Shown piece after piece: positions 60,535 through 64,000 of a stretch of DNA of 64,000 nucleotides. The notes under the pieces were generated by a model that was not told the origin of the DNA, searched no databases, and worked only from the letters and a program-made list of their open reading frames with translations. The translations under genes and the position numbers were made by a program. This DNA is from Actinomycetes bacterium (lineage in GTDB: Bacteria > Actinomycetota > Acidimicrobiia > Acidimicrobiales > Bog-793). Location: positions 30,714 through 94,713 of the forward strand of contig JAJZBI010000012.1 in the NCBI GenBank assembly GCA_021798985.1. Reading direction: 5' to 3'. The first letter of the stretch is position 1. Each line of letters starts with the position of its first letter.

Positions 60535-61254
60535 GTGAACAAGCGCACCATTCCCGCGCTCGTGGCGCTCGCGGGCGCCTGCGCGCTGCCGACCGCCCTG
60601 TCCGTCTCGGAGGCCGCCGCCGCCCCGCTCTCCGCCAAGGCGCTGGTCAAAGCGGTCAAGGTGGAGCTCGGCAAGCAAAAGAGCGTGCACCTCGTGGTGC
60701 GCGGGACCCAGCACTCGGTGAAGGGCGTCGAGCAGATCGTCGTCGACGCCGCATCGCGCCAGGGGCGCGAGAAGATCACCAAGGGCAAGGCCGCCATCTA
60801 CCTCCGTCTCACTCCCGGCTTCGCCTACTTCACCGGGAACGCCAAGGGGCTCTCGGAGATCTTCGGCTTCTCTGCCGCCCAGACGAAAAAGATCGGCAAG
60901 CACTGGGTCGCGGTCAAGGCCGGCAGCAGCCAGTACACGACGCTGCGGGCGGCGGTCCTCGTCTCCTCAGTAAAGACGATGCTCCCGACGACCGAGCACG
61001 CCACGGTCTCGACGGTCACGGTCCACGGCGCCCGCCGCTACCGCCTGCGTTGGATCACCGCCGCCGCCGGCTCGGCACCCCAGCTCACCAACGTCATGAC
61101 CTTCACGATGGGCTCCCACATCCTCCCCGTGACCGATCAGATGACCGCATCGAGCGGTGCCGAATCGATCACGTTCTCGCATTGGGGCGAGAAGGTGAGC
61201 GTGTCGCAGCCGCCCAAGCACGCGGTCCTCTCGCTCACGAAGGTGACCGGATAG
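60535..61254 (+). CDS. Secreted protein, LppX/LolA-like size, function unknown
   Basis: 239 residues from GTG 60535. A signal peptide (TIPALVALAGACALPTALSV, cleavage near EAAAAPLS) starts the protein. The mature part is basic and beta-rich with alternating hydrophobic strands (KSVHLVVRGTQHSVKGVEQI, AIYLRLTPGFAYFTGNAKGL, AVLSLTKVTG). GAC near the signal end is not a convincing lipobox. It may carry a lipid or bind the envelope. Confidence 0.65.
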   Translation: MNKRTIPALVALAGACALPTALSVSEAAAAPLSAKALVKAVKVELGKQKSVHLVVRGTQHSVKGVEQIVVDAASRQGREKITKGKAAIYLRLTPGFAYFTGNAKGLSEIFGFSAAQTKKIGKHWVAVKAGSSQYTTLRAAVLVSSVKTMLPTTEHATVSTVTVHGARRYRLRWITAAAGSAPQLTNVMTFTMGSHILPVTDQMTASSGAESITFSHWGEKVSVSQPPKHAVLSLTKVTG

Positions 61255-61447
61255 GTCGAGGTCCGATCTCGCCCTGGCTGCTCCACTCGACCGCTCCGAG
61301 CGAGGCTCACCTCCCCCCCACCCGTCGCCTTGTCGGTCGGTGGCGGCGCTGCACCGGGAATGCGGGGAGACTCCTTGGGACGCCCGGGTGCCCATTAGCC
61401 TCGGCCGGCACGCCATGATCGAGACGGCGCGACCGAGGGAGCTTCCC

Positions 61448-62926
61448 ATGCCAGTCGACCCCCATCCCCCCTCGGCTGCCATCGCCGCCCTCGGTGCTGG
61501 CGCGCTGAGCGATGCGCTCGGGCGCGGGGAGCTGCGCTCAGTCGAAGTGGTGGACGCGCTCATCGGGCGGATCCACGCGCTCGACGCGCCCGAGACGCCA
61601 ACGGCGCTGCGCGCCGTGCTTGAGGTGTCCGAGCGCGCACTCGCCGAGGCCGCATCGAGCGACACCCGGCGTGCCCATGGCGCCGCGCTCGGGCCCCTTG
61701 ATGGCGTGCCCGTGCTCGTCAAGGACAACATCGAGGTGGAGGGCCTGGCCTCCTGCGCCGGAGCGACGGCGCTAGTGGACCGGCCGGTGCCTGCCGACGC
61801 CTCCCTCGTGTCCAGCCTTCGCGACGCCGGCCTGGTGGTGCTCGGTGCCACGAACCTGTCCGAGTGGGCGAACATTCGCTCCGAGCACTCGACGAGCGGT
61901 TGGTCGGCGCTCGGCGGGCTGTGTGGCAATCCCTGGTCGCTCGGCCGCAGCGCGGGAGGCTCCTCCTCGGGTGCTGCAGCGGCGGTGGCCGCGGGGTTCG
62001 CGCCGCTCGCGATCGGCACGGAGACGGACGGCTCGATCGTGTGCCCGTCCTCGCTCTGCGGCGTCGCCGGCCTGAAGCCGGCCGTCGGCAGCGTCTCACG
62101 CACCGGAGTGGTGCCGATCAGCGCGAGCCAAGACAGTCCCGGGCCGATCGCCAGGAGCGCCGCCGACGTGGCCCTGTTGCTCGGGGCGCTGTTTGGAGCA
62201 TCGCTCGAGCGAGCCGACGCCAGCGAGCTGCGCCTCGGGGTCGCACGCACCTGGATGACCGGCCACGGCGCCACCGACGCCGCGTTCGAGCAAGCGATCA
62301 CCGCGCTCGCCCACGAGCTCGGCTCGCTGGCCGACCGGGAACCTCCGAGCCCGGGCGAGCAAGAGCACGAGGACGAGCTCACGGTGATGCTGTGCGAGCT
62401 CTCCGACGGCATCGATGCCTATCTCGCGCGCCGTGGTGGCGAGGGTCCGGCGAGCTTCGCCCAAGTGGTCGAGTTCCAGGCGGCCCACGCGGACGTCGAG
62501 CTTGCCCACTTCGGCCAGGATTTGTTCGAGCGCGCGCTCAGCCTGGGCGGCCGTGGCGGCACCGCGTACGGCCCCGCCCGCGAGCGCAACCTCGCCTGGG
62601 CGCGCTCGGCGTGCCTCGAGCCAACCTTCGAAGGACTCGACGTCCTGCTCGCGCCCGCGTGGGGGCCAGCCTGGAAGAGCGACCTCGTCCTCGGCGACCC
62701 GGGCAGCCCTGCCTCGCCTGCCTGCCGCCCGGCGGCGATCGCAGGATGGCCGATCGCCACGGTGCCGATCGCGCTCGTCGAGGGCCTGCCAGTCGGCGTC
62801 GCGCTCGTCGCCCGCCCGGGTGGTGAGGCGGCGCTCGTCGCGCTCGCCGCAGCGATGGAGCGCGCCGTCGGCCTCCTCGAGGACGGCTCCCTGTCGCCCG
62901 CGTGGGCCCCACCGGCGCGCGGCTGA
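61448..62926 (+). CDS. Amidase-signature family protein
   Basis: 492 residues from ATG 61448, with GAGGGAG 6 nt upstream. The Ser-cisSer-Lys triad is visible: Lys in VPVLVKDNIEVEG, cis-Ser in SAGGSSSGAAAAVAAGFAP and nucleophile Ser in GTETDGSIVCPSS. It hydrolyses an amide; substrate unknown. The closest remembered relatives are Asp/Glu-tRNA amidotransferase-like and indoleacetamide-type amidases. Confidence 0.92.
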   Translation: MPVDPHPPSAAIAALGAGALSDALGRGELRSVEVVDALIGRIHALDAPETPTALRAVLEVSERALAEAASSDTRRAHGAALGPLDGVPVLVKDNIEVEGLASCAGATALVDRPVPADASLVSSLRDAGLVVLGATNLSEWANIRSEHSTSGWSALGGLCGNPWSLGRSAGGSSSGAAAAVAAGFAPLAIGTETDGSIVCPSSLCGVAGLKPAVGSVSRTGVVPISASQDSPGPIARSAADVALLLGALFGASLERADASELRLGVARTWMTGHGATDAAFEQAITALAHELGSLADREPPSPGEQEHEDELTVMLCELSDGIDAYLARRGGEGPASFAQVVEFQAAHADVELAHFGQDLFERALSLGGRGGTAYGPARERNLAWARSACLEPTFEGLDVLLAPAWGPAWKSDLVLGDPGSPASPACRPAAIAGWPIATVPIALVEGLPVGVALVARPGGEAALVALAAAMERAVGLLEDGSLSPAWAPPARG

Positions 62927-63043
62927 GGCAGTGCTTCCTCGCCGCCACCACCGGCCAAACCCGCAGCCCGCGCCTTGCGCCACGTCCGTCCCGCCGGGCA
63001 GAGGAAGCGCCGTGGCCTCCGGGGCTCTCCTCGGTGGCGCGCG

Positions 63044-63355
63044 ATGAGCGAGCAGGAGGTCGCGGCCGCCCTCGATCGTCTCGCCCGGCGGCGGCCGGAC
63101 CTCGCCAGGGCGGCCAAGCAGGCGGCCGCCGCCCTCGGTGCCGACGAGGGCGTCGAAGTCATCCACCAGGGGCGAGTACCGTCGTGCGCGCCAGATTGTT
63201 GGTCGCGGTGCAGTGCTCGAGGAGCAGCCTTCGACCTGGGAACGCGGAACGGGCAGGCGTCTCACGCCCCACCTCGTCTCGCTCACCCCTTCAGGTCGGA
63301 CGATGGCCCTCGCCTACCTTCGCCACCGCGCCATTCGACCGATGGATCGCCTCGC
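63044..63355 (+). pseudogene. Small gene that appears frameshifted
   Basis: One frame starts MSEQEVAAALDRLARRRPDL and runs to about GADEGVEVIH; the next frame continues with EYRRARQIVGRGAVLEEQ, RLTPHLVSLTPSGRTMALAY and LRHRAIRPMDRLA to a TGA at 63358. Both halves look protein-like and the switch is near 63165. A sequencing error or a real shift is possible. No family recognised. Confidence 0.35.
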
Positions 63356-63427
63356 TTGACCCGGGGAACTCAGCCCGCCACGCCGTGAGCTCCCTGCACG
63401 GCCGCGTCGCGTACCGTGGAGGTTCCG

Positions 63428-63500
63428 GCCCCCGTAGCTCAGTGGATAGAGCGGCTGCCTTCTAAGCAGATGGTCGCAGGTTCGAGTCCTGCCGGGGGCG
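63428..63500 (+). tRNA. tRNA-Arg (anticodon TCT)
   Basis: Acceptor arms GCCCCCG (63428-63434) and CGGGGGC (63493-63499) pair fully. D-arm AGCTCAGTGGATAGAGC, anticodon stem CTGC/GCAG around loop CTTCTAA, and TPsiC arm GCAGGTTCGAGTCCTGC are all present. The anticodon TCT reads AGA. CCA is not encoded. Confidence 0.95.
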
Positions 63501-63624
63501 CCGACCCGAGGACCAGCGACTTCGCTGGGGACTCCCTTCCGCGGCGCGAAATCCGAGAGCGGCGGTAGCGCAGCGAGTGCGACGGCTCGAGGAGATCGTC
63601 ACATCGATCCCGTACCTTGAACTC

Positions 63625-63825
63625 GTGAAGGTGCGAGACGTCATCCGTACCCTGGAGCGTGACGGCTGGCGCCTGGAACAGGTGGGCTCTCATCGCCAAT
63701 TCCGCCATCCCGACCGGCCTGGAACGGTGACGGTGGCAGGCAAGCCGAGTGACGAGGTGCCGAAGGGTACGCTGGGATCGATCTGGCGGCAGGCCGGCAG
63801 GTTGGGAAGGCAGAGTGGTGACTGA
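63625..63825 (+). CDS. hicA: HicA-family mRNA interferase toxin
   Basis: 66 residues from GTG 63625 (VKVRDVIRTLERDGWRLEQV). The dsRBD-like HicA fold shows GSHRQFRHPDRPGTVTVAG with the catalytic His, then KPSDEVPKGTLGSIWRQAG. It cleaves mRNA when free of HicB. The HicB start lies inside its last codons, 8 bp overlap. Confidence 0.92.
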   Translation: MKVRDVIRTLERDGWRLEQVGSHRQFRHPDRPGTVTVAGKPSDEVPKGTLGSIWRQAGRLGRQSGD

Positions 63826-64000
63826 GTACGTCGTCGTGATCGAGCAGGAAGGCGACGCCTGGGGGGCGTACGTGCCCGACCTTCCTGGCTGCGTGGCGGC
63901 TGGAAGCTCCCGCGTCGAGGTCGAAGAGCTCATCGCCGAAGCGATCCCTCTGCATATCCAATCGTTGCGCGAGCACGGCGAGCAGGTTCCCCCTCCGACG
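63818..64000 (+). CDS. hicB: HicB-family antitoxin (cut by window end)
   Basis: 61 residues to the window edge. TEYVVVIEQEGDAWGAYVPD, LPGCVAAGSSRVEVEELIAE and AIPLHIQSLREHGEQVPPP match the degenerate RNase-H-like HicB N-domain. GTG 63818 overlaps hicA. The C-terminal DNA-binding part, if any, is outside. Confidence 0.9.
   Translation, partial: MTEYVVVIEQEGDAWGAYVPDLPGCVAAGSSRVEVEELIAEAIPLHIQSLREHGEQVPPPT

Noticed and set aside
60967..62412. 481-codon minus-strand frame over the secreted protein and amidase genes
   Set aside because: Ser/Pro/Ala-rich shadow with no motif; the amidase triad is on the plus strand.

Overview
This is a high-GC (about 70% by eye) actinobacterial chromosomal segment. 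Support for Actinomycetota: many GTG starts, chains of 1-4 nt gene overlaps, two F420-type flavin/deazaflavin proteins, a DinB/mycothiol-type protein, and a recA-cinA-pgsA-rimO block. The housekeeping genes mark it as chromosome. The class cannot be fixed from sequence alone; an Acidimicrobiia-like or deep-branching lineage is a guess.

Bases 1-18100 are accessory DNA. They hold a PaaI-type thioesterase, a MobF (TrwC/TraI-like) relaxase-helicase, and a complete ISKra4-family insertion sequence with 9-bp target duplications that splits a small AraC-type regulator gene. Next come a CaiB/BaiF CoA-transferase and two divergent citrate-synthase paralogues, one with an HTH domain, sharing a palindromic operator-like motif. 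A degenerate serine-recombinase domain and a small membrane protein follow, then a three-gene transposon (DUF6431 / DDE transposase / AAA ATPase). The block ends with three toxin-antitoxin-like pairs.

Bases 18700-29100 hold an acyl-CoA dehydrogenase, a secreted coiled-coil protein with a degenerate LytM domain, a sirtuin, and the most interesting locus of the window. This is five genes in a row, each overlapping the next by 4 nt: a membrane protein, a fatty acyl-CoA reductase fused to a HAD-IB phosphatase, a zinc alcohol dehydrogenase, a LarA/DUF2088 protein and a PlsC-like acyltransferase. It looks like an uncharacterised lipid or fatty-alcohol pathway.

Bases 29075-41000 concern sugars and sugar acids. 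There is a decayed sugar locus (ABC ATPase pseudogene, GH1 and FAD-oxidoreductase remnants) around an intact LacI regulator, a split Aer-like pair (PAS protein plus soluble MCP domain), and a three-part UxaA-type dehydratase operon with a divergent LysR gene. A GH13 alpha-glucosidase - UgpC/MsmK-type ABC ATPase - GNAT operon follows.

Bases 41169-64000 are mostly core genes. On the minus strand runs alpha/beta-hydrolase - MurF-like ligase with a membrane domain - ddl - PH protein - rimO - pgsA - cinA - recA. Then come a UvrD/PcrA helicase, a DUF6458 protein, DinB and F420-type proteins, thiM-thiE, a response regulator fused to an anti-sigma-type ATPase, a PEBP protein, a DUF885 peptidase, a secreted protein, an amidase, tRNA-Arg(TCT) and a hicAB pair cut by the window end.
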